Origin: Vitrella brassicaformis
Taxonomy: Eukaryota; Sar; Vitrellaceae
NCBI GenBank assembly: GCA_001179505.1
Contig: CDMY01000929.1
Span: forward strand, 85,608-149,607
DNA length: 64,000 nt
Direction: 5' to 3'
Part shown: positions 22,619-34,690 of the stretch, one piece after another
Numbering within the stretch: position 1 is the first letter of the stretch
Layout of the letters: every line of letters begins with the position of its first letter
The notes under the pieces: model-generated
Database searches by the model: none
What the model saw: the letters and a program-made list of their open reading frames with translations, nothing else
What the model was told of the DNA's origin: nothing
Position numbers and translations under genes: made by a program

Positions 22619-23053
22619 TCAGCCGTGGTGGTGGTAGTGGTGTTGCGTCTTGCGCTCTTCCTTGCGCAGCATGCCGGCGTAGCGACCCAGCATCATGACG
22701 GTCGCCTGGGGATTCATCCGAGGAACCTGCAGCCGGCCACCATGTCTGTGTGTTGTCCTTGACTCAATCGATATACCGCTCACTCACCTGTGGAAAGACA
22801 GACGAGTCGCATATCGAGAGGTTCTCGATGCCCTTGACGCGAAAATCACTTGATGTCACGGTACCCATAGCCGCCGACCTGCCGATATACAGACAACAAG
22901 AAAGTGTGTATTCCACTCCAGATAGACGGACACATATGATAGGTATGCTTGCACATGTCTCACCCCGCCCAGTGCCAAATGGAGCTGCCGTGCGCTTTGA
23001 TGTATGTCTCAAGCCCTTTTTTGCTCATGTCTGCACAATATACACACACAACA

Positions 23054-23086
<33 letters not shown>

Positions 23087-26063
23087 TAGGCACAGACATG
23101 ATTTGTCTCTGTTGTCGGTCGACAACGCACCCAAAGGAAGCGGCGGGAATATCGCATATCGATTGGCTTTGCGCAGCTGCGCCTCTTCCAGGTGTTTCTC
23201 GGTGCAAGGCCCCCACAGGGCACAATCAGGGTGATGACTCGCATCCTTATGGCCACTCTCGTCCTTTCCCTTTTCCTGCAGGACACACACTTACACGTAC
23301 AATGAAGGCAACAGGCGGTGGATGGACCCAACAGAAGCCTCTCTCCTGACTGACAGGGATAATGGGCGCCATGGCAGCCTGCAGGTCCTCTCTCAGGTAG
23401 TTGGCCAGCTGGGATTGCAGACCTCGCCAATCAGCGAGCCCGTCGGGTCGCACCTTCTCCATCAACTGCATCTTGTCCTTAACCAGGCCCGTCAGCGGCG
23501 CTTCTTCGAGGGCACGTTTCGGGTCAGGCCGATCTTGTATGCCCAAGAACTCCCATATCGATGGGATTCTTGGGTAATCCGGCTTCGTTGCACGATAGAC
23601 CGCTGCCAGGTCCTGTGTGAGACAAACACTAAAGCTTGTGCAGACACGCGCTCGTCAGTTTCCGTTTCATCCGTATGTCCGTACCAGTGCCTCGTCCGAT
23701 CCAGGGACAAGATTTCGTGTGCCGATCATTATGAGGTTCATTAGTGAGTTCAACACGAGAAAGGGGCATGACAGCGGCCCGCCCGGCTGCAAAATGTCGT
23801 CGAATTTGCCCGTGGCGAGTATCTACACACACACACAAACGCGAGAACGACATTATGATACACACAGAACTGCACGTGCAAGCGTCTGCTGGGATCTCCT
23901 TCACTGACTTTGAGTGTGTGTTTCATGCCCTGGACGGCAGCGTTCAGGTCCTCTCCCTGCGGATCACCCCAGTAGCCGCCAGAGACCACCGGCTCGCCTG
24001 AACACGCATATATACATACATGCATACACGCTTTTAGTGTGACTGGTGAAGTACCTCTTTCGTTGATGGTCACATAACCGCGGGTTTTCGGCACGGTGGG
24101 AAAGGAGACCATACCGACCGCTTTTCTGACAGAGTGGAACGATGTGAGTAGGACGGAACGTTCATGCTGCATAGGTACAGGTAGTACTTGATGCAATTAA
24201 GGCTCGGGAGCAGTGGCAGACAGAGTGGATTGAACATGGTCGACGACATTGTGGACGATATGCACTCCTCCAATACCCGTATCAGCAAATCAGCCTCGCT
24301 GAGTACATCATACCGTCAAGGTTATCAGGTGAGACACATCCATACGTGTCTCCACAGTGTGTGTATGTGATCGACTTACGGTGTAGCCCGAAGGGCCGGA
24401 GGGAGGATGAGTTGAGCGCACGTCAGGAATCCCTCTACGGCCCTCACTCCGCTGAACTCCTCAGAGTTCAGCCACCCACAATCCAAACTCGTATCGAGGA
24501 CACTGCACCCATCCATTGATTCGCAAACATGGCGCCCATTAGAGCAGTGCCACGCATACATGTGTTTACTTGTAATCGAGTTTCTTCTTGTCGTGGCAGT
24601 CGCCGAATCGCTTGAAGCCCGCCATTTGCGCCCCTGTGCCCTTGAAGCCGTCAGGGCCAGGCACAGGCGCATCGAAGAAAGTAGCGATGAACGTCTTACT
24701 CCGATCGTGAAGGTTCTGGCCCAGCTCAGGTATGTCGAGCACCAGCCCGCCTTTCTCCCCTCTGGCTGCCATCGCCTTCTCGACAGCATCCCTGGGCCCC
24801 ACACCGCTTTTCATCAACAGCAAAGGCGTGAAGATCGCTCCAGCACACAGGAAGATCTCGCCACCAGGGCGGATACATGCGCGCATCACCTCGTGTCTCT
24901 CCTCTTTGCCCTTTTTGTCATCGTATATGTCCTCCAGCAAGAGCTCGTTCACCCGTGAGTCGATCGGCTTCGGCTTCCTTGGCGATTTGACAACCTGCAC
25001 ACAGGTGGCTTGCGGCTTGCCCTTGTGGCTGGTATCGAACTCCACTCGGGTGACGGTGGCGCGAGTTTTGATTTCCAGACGGACACCCTTCTGGTTGGAC
25101 AGTAAGACATCAGAGGCAAGTCGCTCCCGGGTCGGCGCCATTTCATCGCCATCGTTCAAGAAAAGTGATAGGCTGTTCCACGAGCCTTCCACGGCCTGGG
25201 CTCTGGGGCCAACGGCAGGAGAGAATCCCACCTCCTCATTCGCCTCCGCCCATGCGCTGCCGTATCTGAAACAAAAACGTGAACATATACGGACACACTT
25301 GCTGTATCGCCGTTTGGTGGATGGCGTGACTTGACTTACGGTTCTGAGAATCCCATTGGGGTGGCGACTTGTTCGCGGACCCACTCAAACGCCTGAGAGG
25401 GGGATGTATAAGTGAGACACGGCATTGGTCGTTGGTCCTCGCGAGAGGCGTGCAGGATTTTTCGCTTACATTGTCGACAATCCTTTGATCGAAGTTCGCC
25501 CCTTTCGCCCGCAGTGCGTCGAAGTACTGAGCGTTTTCCTCGATATAGACGCCTGCACTCTACATATTGTAACAATACCTAGGCAGGCATCATGTGCTCG
25601 TCTCTCTCCTGTGTGTGTCTACGTGGATTGGTACCAAAGCAGTGCCGCCAGAGAGCACGTTGGCGAGCTGCGTGATGTGGTTCTCGGTTGTGACGAGATC
25701 CTGACTGATCTCGGGGTTGCGCAGCCCTATACCAAGGCCTGCAATGATCTTGCCCTCCCAATTCTCACTCCTGTAGCCACCCCTCTCCAGAAGGAGCACA
25801 TCAGTGTCACCGTCTTCAGCAAGGGTGGCAGCAAGGGGGGCTCCGGCAGCCCCACCACCAACCTGCCATCGGCAGCTGCGTGTCACAACACCGTGTTTGG
25901 TGTGCTTGTGCGTCGTTCGTACCACGATGTAATCATAGAGTCTGGGCTCGTCTTTGTGCAAGTCTTTGTGATGGGCTTTGCCACGATCGCTGCGCTGGCT
26001 CAATGCGGAGCGGCTGAGGATGGCCCAGATGAGGGCAAGGAAGACGTAGAGGGGCTGACCCAT
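22619..26063 (-). CDS. GMC-family FAD-dependent oxidoreductase, secreted
   Basis: A multi-exon gene. The start MGQPLYVFLALIWAILSRS at 26063 is a signal peptide. The FAD dinucleotide fold is DYIVVGGGAAGAPLAATLAE (its Val-Gly codons are split by an intron), ending in DVLLLERGG. Next come NVLSGGTALV, ATPMGFSEP, VTRVEFDTS, GGEIFLCAGAIFTPLLLMKS with GVGP, and DIPELGQNLHDRS, all family-typical. The C-terminal part has SSIWHWAGG with the conserved His, then FRVKGIENLSICDSSVFP and PRMNPQATVMMLGRYAG, matching the GMC end. The last residues are QHHYHHHG. GMC enzymes oxidise alcohols, sugars or cyanohydrins; the substrate is unknown. Its start codon lies only 131 bp from A2. Confidence 0.85.
23041..23086. 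repeat. Compound (CA)n(GA)n microsatellite in GMC intron
   Basis: A CA run passes directly into a GA run of about 8 units. Confidence 0.9.
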
Positions 26064-26194
26064 CGGGAAAAGAGGGAGAGGAGGGAGGGAGAATCTACCG
26101 AGCGGGGGACCATGGGCGGGCTTGGTGGGGGCGTCGCAGATCTGATCGCACGATCCAAAAGATCTCGACAGAATCAGGTGTCCGTCTGTCTGTG

Positions 26195-29150
26195 ATGGTG
26201 TTGCTCTACAACGGAGTCGACGACAGTCAGGTGCACACGCCGACACACACTCATTCCCACGTTCTGTGCTTGTGTTTGTTGCGCGTAGCTCACCACAGGA
26301 GAGATCAGGTCAGCAAACGCACTTGCACAAGAAGGAGGACGATGCACTTGTCGATTCATCGTGTGGCGTGTTGCCTGTGTGTGTGCCCACAAGGCATACC
26401 TGACAGAAGAGCAGAGGCGCATCAAGGTCTTGCAGCAGTACCTCGTCAGCGAGTACGCAAAGCTGCACAGCCGCTCACTCGTACTCATCGAGTGTGTGTG
26501 TGTGTGTCAGGGGTGTCCGTGATCCCAGTGACTTCCCAGTGGTGCCTCCAGTTCATGTGAAGGAGTGGGAGCAACGGCAGCAGCAGCAGCAGCTCGAGCC
26601 TCCCACGCCGGCCGATGACGCATACCAATACAATGACCGGGGTAAGGGTGGCGTGCATGCTTCTTGCCTTATCGTGTGCGCATTCGCCTGCGCCCGTATG
26701 TGTGTGTGTGTGTGTGCAGGTGAGAGCCCTCAGGCTCTCACCTGCAGCGAGGGAGGGAGTCCCACCTCGGCAGAACAGAAATTGGGTAGGTAGTGCACTG
26801 ACAGACACGCCGATACGATACACACATTCATACTCGCTCGGTCTATGGCTGCGTGCGTGGCGTGTTGCAGCGCCCTCTCCCCAGCTATACGACGACGACA
26901 GCAGCAATGTAGAGGCGATGCCGCCCATCCACACCCCCACAACCGCCATGGACTCGCCGCCGTCGACATCTGCCTGGCCGCACGGTCCGCCCAAACTCAT
27001 ACCATCGTGCAGGTTTATGTAGTTGCATTCTACTCTCTGTGTGTGTGCAGGCAATCGCGGCTCTCATGCACGAGTTCGCATGATGGCGAAAGAACAGGCA
27101 TGTGTTGTCTGTGGTGCGGCTATCTACCTTCATGTGACGTCTATGTGCGTGTGTGTGTGCGCAGGGGGCCCAGCTGCTCGGAGCATTCGTGAAAGCCGCC
27201 GGGACATACGAGGACGTGCGTCTGTGTGTGGGCACCGGATGCACGTAACCCCCAGTGACTTGCACGTTGTTGTGTGTTGACCTGATCAGTTCCTCAAGCA
27301 AGTGCAAGACGTCACCATGACACATCAGGTACCTTACACGCCTACCAACACGACACACATACACACATGAAGGGGTATACACACGCTGCACACGCGTTTC
27401 TGTGTGTGTCTGCAGGTGGATGAGCTCCTGACGGAAAAGTGCAGCGAGTGGCGGTCGCTGTCGAGAGGTGAGCTCACTTGCACACGCACACGCACACGCA
27501 CACTCGTACATCATCCATACGTACGTGCGGGCCGCGTGCGTCTTTCGTTTCGTTTGTTCTTCAGTATCCCAGCTGCGCGAGGCGTACAAGGAGCTGACCA
27601 AGCGCCTCTATTGCGTTAGTGGCCATACACACATGAGAAGTGGCTCTATGCGACGCGACACGTGAGTGTGTGTGTGTGTGTCAGCGGGCCCCCGGCAGCT
27701 GCCGCAAGCTCGAGCACAGTGACCTGCAGACCGCCAAACACTCGAGTACGGCTTTCGCACACGATTTGCTGATTGAATGCCTTTACGTGCTTGTCTGTGT
27801 CCATATCCACATCCGCCTGTGTGCAGAGGACGGCCCCCGGTGCGACTTCGACAACTCTTTCATTCGCTTCTTGCGCGACTTCTTTATCGCCAACTATGTC
27901 AAGGTATCTCCGCAGACACACACACATGAGTCCCTCTGCACGTCAATGCATTCATTAACGCAGATTGGCGCCCTCACTGTGGACAATTCGCGGCACTCTG
28001 CTGTGGATCAGCTGACCATCAAAGTCGACGAGACGCCCCTACTCGACGAACACCGTATGGCACATGTCACAGGCAGACAAACACGATCACCGAACAGGTG
28101 TGTGTTTCTTCACCTGGTGCATTCGTTCATGACACGCAGATCGTCTGGGTCAGAAGGATGGCGGTCTCAACTGGGCGTGGAAGGCCACCATGAAGCAGGG
28201 CAAGTGCACGCAGGTGCGCACCACACACGTGTCCATGTGCGTGGGTGGGTGAGGATATCACTTCTCCCCATCTTTCTCTGCGTGTGCAGGTCTTTTTCAT
28301 GATGACCTACTGGCCACACGACATGCTGCAGGCAACCACCACCACCACCACCACCACGATGACAAATACACACGTGTGCATCCATCCATATGCACATCCT
28401 TGTGTGTGCAGGCTGTGTGCGACAAGTTCGCCGAGGTGGTCAACGACTTCATCAGCAAGAAAGGGCGCCTCAAAGAACCACCCAGGTGAGCGAGGCACCC
28501 ACACCCACACCCACACATGTGTACGTGTCTGCTTTGTATGGTTGTCAGGGTGTGGAACAACCTGAGGACGCCTCTATATCTTGCCTTCACCTCGCCCACA
28601 CTCAGGAGCTGGGACACACTGGTACGCTACGCTCACAGACACCAACACCCACCCTATGATATGCGCATGCATTAGTCACAAGTCCGTTCGTTCGTTCGTT
28701 CATCTGGGTGTGGTGTGTGTATGCAGCAAGTGTGGGCGTCTTGCAACCGGCCTTCAGGCCCGCACTACGACTTCAGAGGCCACGAGCCTCCCCCTCAGAG
28801 CAGCCGAGACCACGCCAGCAGGCCGAGCAATCGCGGCGGCGGCGGATACAACTGCTGACACAGACAAGGTGAAAGACTCCTCTTGTGTCGTGTGTCGGGT
28901 GTGCTTCCTACCTCCAACTTGGAGTCCTGTTTGGCTTCGAAAACCCAGTTGTCGAGTAAGAGTTGGGCTACGTGCTCGGCGCTGTCGTCATCAGGGATGC
29001 CGATGCTGGCCTTGAGAAAGATCCACATGGCCTCGGACACACCCTTATGCTGCTACATGTCTGTGCTGTGTTGTGTGTCAGTGTGGTGGTCGTGGTGGCG
29101 GTCGTGGTGGCCGAGGCAGACAGAGCGGAAACAACAGCGGCATCTTCTGA
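26195..29150 (+). CDS. Family A protein, copy 2 (A2), probably disrupted near its 3' end
   Basis: Second copy of the A1 family, on the opposite strand. The start is MVLLYNGVDDSQ at 26195. Exons carry AYLTEEQRRIKVLQQYLVSE, AYQYNDR after a Gln-rich run, VDELLTEKCSEWRSLSR, QLREAYKELTKRLY, FDNSFIRFLRDFFIANYVK, SAVDQLTIKVDETPLL, GGLNWAWKATMKQGKCTQ, FFMMTYWPHDMLQ, CDKFAEVVNDFISKKGR, RTPLYLAFTSP and HASRPSNRGGGGYNC. An in-frame TGA follows at 28856-28858. The RGG exon of A1 is still recognisable at about 29081-29150 (GGRGGGRGGRGRQSG, ending GIF and stop). A2 may therefore end at 28858 or be decaying. No function is known; RNA binding is guessed from RGG. Confidence 0.55.
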
Positions 29151-29750
29151 GCGACAGATACGTGATACATGTGCGTTTAATCGATCAATTCGCCGTATGA
29201 GAGGTCTTTTTTTTCTGTGTGTCTCCGTGTCTGCTGGGCTGTGAGCGAGACATGGAGAGGTTTCTGTCCGCACATTTGAGAGACACATTTGAGCAGGAAA
29301 GCGCTGCCATGGTCCGTGACGGATGGATGACAGGTGGATCGCCGTGACGCGCTGAGGGCCTTGTAGGTGCGTGCTGGCAGTGTCGTGTGCCTGTTTTGCT
29401 GACTGAAGTACATGCGGATTCAGCTGTGAATGGTTCGTGCATGCCTGTGCCTTCCATCTCTGTCACGGAGGGATTTCATTCGCATGCACCTGTCTGTCTG
29501 TCTGTCTGTCTGCACACACACGCGTCCACGGATGAGTCCATCCCATGCGGCCGGACGCACCACATACAGCCAGCTTGCACATAGACCATCCCACTAACGG
29601 CCCGCCAGCCAGCCAGTCAGCCGCCCAGTCACCTTCGAGCCAAACGACCATCCTGCATGATAGAGACCAGCACACAGGCGTCTTATGCATACACATCAAA
29701 TGCATGTCTGCATCAGGTGTGTGACTCTCACCCTGTAGATGGTCGTGAGT
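29151..29750. other. Convergent spacer between A2 and B2
   Basis: No gene. A (CTGT)n run lies at 29490-29512, followed by a copy of the B-type 3' flank (CACGGATGAGTCCATCCCATG at 29527-29547), which also occurs after B1, B3 and the B remnant. Confidence 0.6.
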
Positions 29751-31757
29751 CTAAGGCGCCTGGCCATCAAGCACGATGGCTGTGGTCGGCCCGAGGACGC
29801 GACGCACCATGGCGGCCGTCCGTGGGAACCGCTGGGCGAAGGGCGCATTATGGGGGACACCTCCTGCTGGCGCCTCGGTGGTGCGAATGGTGACGCGTAC
29901 TGCATGCGGACAAGACCACAAAGTCAGACAATACGACAGCATGTTCACGTGTTAGGGGTGTATTGTGGGCATGTCATTCCCTCACGTGTATGGGTATCAT
30001 TCTGGTTGTCGCCTGGGGGGATGCCAAAGACAATCCATGCGACGAATGGATCATCGGCCGACGTCAGCACATGCAGCTGCGCACGGGCCCCACCGACCCG
30101 CTCCCATGCCAACACGTCCGGGCACTCGGCGAGGGGCGTGTGTGGCGATCGAGTCATGATGCTGTCGAGGTGGCCACCACGCGCACCCCTGATACACACA
30201 TCAATAACGCACCACATAGCCATTCGCCCTCTCATTGTGTGCCGTCCATCCGCTCACCGGTCTACCACCACTGCTGGCAAGTCGGTGAAGCCGCCCAGAG
30301 CCACCACCCGATGAACCAGCAGCAGCCCCTTCAGCATGGAACTCGCCGATGCGTAATGAGGCGCGTTATTGACGCCAACCGTCACCCAGCCCACATCATC
30401 CTGGTACATAATGCGGCTGCGGACTGGCGGGTCGTGCGACATGGCGTGGTGGGTGAAGGGGTGCTGCGAGAAGGGATGGATGGGGCGAGTGAGCTGGGGG
30501 AGGGGCGGGTTGATGGTGAGGGTGAAGTTGGGCTCGTTGCGGATGATGCGGATCTCATTGGTATGGCGGAACAGCTCTAGTGTGCCGTCTAGCTGGCCGC
30601 CGGGGAGCTGGAAGGCCACATGGCGACCGACGAGCATCCACTGTGCACAGAAACGGGGCAGCACCAAGAAGTCCTGCAGCCAACACACACGCATCCAGCA
30701 GCTCACCGATTGCCTCTTCTGTGTGTCGTGCTTACCGCCTTGGTGACGTGTGTCTGCAGATTTCTCGCACCCACAGTGACCGGCAGGTGGCAGCAGCCGC
30801 ACTGCTCGGCGAGTCTGAGTGTGTCGCCCACCTCCCGCCAGCCGCCCTCGCCCCCCTCCTCCACCACCCACATGGCCTTCATCACATCGCCGTCGCTCAG
30901 CTGATCGTCGAACTGCACCCACCGCTCACCCCCGCCCGCTCGATGGCCTTCGGCAGCCGAAGGCGGCGGACGATCGGCCGGAGGGAATTTCTGATGGATC
31001 GGGCGGCCGACTTGAGGTGGGCGACCGTGGTGAGGTCAGACAGTGCCAAGATGATGCTCATGGGCTCGGCGGGAACGTCAGTCAGGTGCAACCGTCGGGG
31101 CTGATGACACACAGAAAGAAAGACATGCACACGACACCCACACACAAAAGAGGTGCACACCACATCAGTGTGGGTCTTGTGTGCCTGCCTGCCTGTGGTC
31201 ACTCACTCACCTGTGTGCGGCTATGTGTTGTGAGTGCGATGGTCGAGTTGATGGTATCTGCCAACTCGGCCAGCAGGACGGACACAGCAGCAAATTGACG
31301 ACTCACCTTGGCCACCATCTGACGAATGAATCAACACGACGAGAGCAACTCCAAGCAAGTGGACTCCACAGACACACAGAGGGCTTTGTGGTGTGTGGTG
31401 TCTTTGGCAGCCTGCCGCACCAGTGGTGCCATCGAAGCTGCGGTGTCCATCTGGAGGAGTTGGTCGATGCAGCTGTTGACCTGCACACCACACACACACA
31501 CAAGCAGCCGGTGAGCTTTGGATGCACTGCATGGAATGGACGAGTTGGTGGGTGTGTTGTTCGGCTGATACCTGAGCCTGCTTCAGCCGATAGCCTTCTA
31601 CCTGGGGCAGCAGCCGCGCCCGTACCGCCGCGCTCATCTGCACCAAACCGATGACAAACCACACACAGAGAGCACAAATGGTTCACGTCATGGTGCAGGG
31701 ATTTGCCTGGCCTAGAGCTTCCTCTTCTCTCACCTGAGCGGCGGCACTGGCAGCCAT
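29751..31757 (-). CDS. Family B protein, copy 2 (B2), with a frame break
   Basis: Homologous to B1 along its length: MAASAAAQ at 31757, MSAAVRARLLPQVEGYRLK, MVAKVSRQFAAVSVLLAEL, RRLHLTDVPAEPMS, SDGDVMKAMWVVEEGGEGG, QWMLVGRHVAFQLPGG, LELFRHTNEIRIIRNEPNF, HPFTHHAMSHDPP, GGHLDSIMTRSPHTP and RRVLGPTTAIVLDGQAP, stop at 29751. At 30913-30929 the reading frame breaks after IERAG. One base is missing relative to B1 and B3, and the frame runs to a stop within 15 codons. The same 17 bases begin GTGAGC and end GCAG, and removing them would restore the frame. B2 is either a recent pseudogene or uses an implausibly short intron. Its promoter is shared with the KCTD gene. Confidence 0.55.
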
Positions 31758-31939
31758 CGCACCCAAGAGCGAAAGCTGTGGATCTGAGTGCTGTTTTGTG
31801 GCGTCAACGGGCTCTGCGCGCCTCTGTCGTCGCCATGCTACATTCTCTTCGTCTGCCTTTGATCTCTGTCGATTGCCTGCACGTAAGCTCGCACGTAAGG
31901 TCGCAGGTGACCGCTGCTGAACGTTTGATTAGCCCAAGG
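31758..31939. promoter_or_regulatory. Duplicated A/B-type promoter now between B2 and the KCTD gene
   Basis: From the B2 start codon outward, over 100 bp match the A1/B1 spacer and run on past the position equivalent to upstream of the A start (TCGTCGCCATGCTAC, GCGATTGCC-like). This is the A-side promoter without A. Confidence 0.65.
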
Positions 31940-33954
31940 ATGGCGGATCTCAGCTGCCAGATTGCGGCAGGGAGGCGGCAAACGTCATTGATCAATGAGG
32001 AGATCACCAAAGTGGAGGCCGAGATGAGCCAGCGCATCACAGAGATTGGCGGCATTACAGACTTCCAGGCGCTGTCCACCGACCAGATGGCCACAGACAA
32101 GCTTGACCTGAATGTCAGCGGCGAGATCTTCCGCGGCGGGCGCCGCTCCACTCTCTGCGTCAGGAAGGGATCTGTGCTGGCCTCTCTGTTCTGCGGCCGC
32201 TTCGACGGTGCGGTCATCCGCGATTCGAGCAATCGCATCTTCCTTCCCGCATACCCGCCTTCATTCAGATGGTCAGTGAAGCGACAGGCGAGTGGAAGCC
32301 TGTCTGGCTCACGTGCTATGGCTGGTGCGTGTTGTGTGTGTGTGTGTGTCAGGTTGGTTGAGCAGCTGCGCCACTATGAGCTGGGCGACATCGATGTCAT
32401 CGCTCTGCCGGCTCCGAAACAAACAGATCTGTCGTACAAGTGAGTGAGTTGCCGACATCAGACGAGCCCACACTACTGAAGGATGCTTGTCCTGGTGTGT
32501 GTGTGTGTCAGGTATTGGGTGGATGCTCTCCTCTACGACCCATCGGCCAGCCAAGCCAGCAATGAGGACGCCAACACCACCGCAAGTGCGGCCAACGGCA
32601 GCAGCAGCAACTCGGCCGTGCGCCTCAGCACCGAGCTGACCGCCACACTGAAGCGCATTGAGGAGGCCAAGACGGCCGAGCTCGCTCGACTTGAGGCCGT
32701 CAAACCCCTCCTCAAAACAGGCAACGCAGACGACGATCAGGTTATCATAGAGACCGATAGGAAGCCTTGATGAGCATTATGGCGTGTCGGCTGTCTGTTC
32801 AGTTGGTGTCGATTGATGTGTTGGGGTCGAGTGTCACCGTCACCAACGCGGCCGCCAAGTCGGTGGGAGCCGAGGACAGCATGTTCTACGGACGATTCAC
32901 ACGGTGAGTGACACAAAATGGCATTGACATCCACACACCAATGACTGGGATTCGTTGCTTCAGTTACGACCCTTCTACCGATTGCGGCCTCGACTGTGTC
33001 CGTCGCATTGCCGACATCGCCGTGCGCGCCCACCAGGAGCGCCGCGCTACTACGTCGGCTGACGTGATGGGTGCCATGGGTGACGTCGTCCCGTCGCTTT
33101 TCCGTCGAGGGCTGGACGTCTTCGGCATCGATGCCGATCGGCACCTCGGCCCGACTGACGGCCTTCTCACGAGCCAGCACCTGCACAACATGAACCAGTG
33201 GGGACAGAAATGGAAAGATCCATCACCTCCTACGCTGCCCACTGATGTCGGCGAGGCCACTCAGCGCGTGTACAAGTAAGCAGCAGCAGAGGAATCGACG
33301 GACACGGACGTATCGGTGCCATGATGCCTTCCGTTTGCAGGGCGTCGGCCGATGGCTGGACTTCCTGGACGCCGTCAAGGACCACTCACCGCTAATCATC
33401 CTCATGCGGGCCAAAGACAGGTAGAGACTGGCATGCATGATGCACGTGACGGGCCGAGGAGTGAGCTGTGTCGATTGCTTCCTTCCAGTGGCGAGCTGTT
33501 TGCGATGGTCGTTGCTGGCAAGATCGACGTGTCAGGACCGACACAGACCATGCCATCTACGCCTTGCTTCAGCTACAAGCTCGAGGGCACGGCGGACTGC
33601 CCCTACATCGGGGGTTTCCCCTACATCGGGGGTTTCTCCTCATCGGGGTTTTCCTTTCTGGCTGGGATTGAGGAGAAGACAGAGACCAAGGACCTGACCA
33701 ATGCGCCGTCGCGTCTGTCCTGCCTGCTGGCCGCGGCGGGCATGAACATTGGCATTCCCCAGGGCGGCGTCCCCCCCAAGGCAGCCATGGACACACTGCT
33801 CAACCGGTGCCAGGGCTGGTCAACCGATGCCATGGAACCGGAGGAATGGGCTGGCTGGCAACGACCGACTGCCTGTGATGATTTCTTCCGTCCCGTGTCT
33901 GGGTTGGGTTTTCACTTTGAGCTCCATGAAATGGAAGTTTACAGCGTTGCCTGA
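31940..33954 (+). CDS. KCTD-type BTB/T1 protein with TLDc-like C-terminus
   Basis: Multi-exon. The preferred start, MADLSCQIAAG at 31940, follows the duplicated promoter; the in-frame Met at 31837 sits inside promoter-homologous DNA. A short coiled coil (INEEITKVEAEMSQRITEI) precedes the T1/BTB domain: LDLNVSGEIFRGGRRSTLCV, LASLFCGRFDG, IFLPAYPPSFRWLVEQLRHY. A second coiled segment (LTATLKRIEEAKTAELARL) links to the C-terminal half: DSMFYGRF, VGRWLDFLDAVKDHSPLII, LMRAKDSGELFAMVVAGKI, a short repeat PYIGGFPYIGGF, SSSGFSFLAGIEE, and FHFELHEMEVYSVA. That half resembles a TLDc fold (strand-rich, ending in an E-x-E/V-Y strand), but this is tentative. T1 domains oligomerise and often serve as cullin-3 adaptors. 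Confidence 0.7.
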
Positions 33955-34611
33955 ATGGGCGGGCATGAGCTGCACTTTTTGCCCTCTACACATCTTGTGC
34001 AGCCATGGCTTCATGCGGATGCTCATAGGTGAGTGAGAGTGAGAGGGACGGAGTGGGCCGGGGAAAAGGTCCCTATTTTTCTGCTTTATCGAAGGCAGGA
34101 GGAGTGAGGGGCGGCGTCTGGCTGTGACATTGTTGGCATGTGCGTTGACGAGCGTCTATGGTCGAGTCGATGGCAGTATGTTGGCTCTCGTGGGTGGATG
34201 GTGTGGATGGTTGTGTACAGCTCGCTGAAAGATAAGTCAGCCCCCACACACAAGACACGAAGAGGGAAATCAGAGGGAATCAATGACTGGCTCTTCGACC
34301 GGTTCTGCAATGACAATACAGACATACACACAGTCCTCGTTTATGGCCTAGTTTGTTTATGACGGGGCCTTGTACTGATAGATGGCTTCGTCAGACAGAC
34401 AGAGATGGATCGGTGGTGCGACGCATCGCCACACCTGAACCCATTCAAGTGTCTGTCTGTGGACACTCTGCACGTCCGTCCACGGAAGAGTCCATTCTCA
34501 CTCGGTCCCATGCACTAAATCATGCACCAGCAGAAATGATTGATGCACTCACCAGTCCGCCCGCCCGCCCACCCGCCCGCCCGCCAAACAGACAGTCAGC
34601 TGCTTACGTAC
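33955..34611. other. Spacer with a B-type 3' flank copy
   Basis: No gene seen. 34380-34610 resembles the flank after B2 (CACGGAAGAGTCC at 34479-34491) and runs into the B remnant. GCCC/CCCG runs lie near 34558-34585. Confidence 0.55.
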
Positions 34612-34690
34612 GGTGCCTGGCCGTCGAGGATGACAGCTGCGACGGGGCCGAGGACGCGACGGTGCATGCCATGCACCGTGGTGGGTGAGA
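34612..34690 (-). pseudogene. Remnant of a fourth family B gene (last exon only)
   Basis: The minus strand reads RRVLGPVAAVILDGQAP, matching the last residues of B1-B3, but the stop codon is lost (next residues YVS) and no upstream exons are present. It lies in the 3' flank of B3, in the same orientation, and has its own B-type 3' flank beyond it. Confidence 0.8.

Noticed and set aside
31837-31939. Upstream in-frame Met as KCTD start
   Set aside because: This Met is within DNA homologous to the A1/B1 promoter, so the start at 31940 is preferred.
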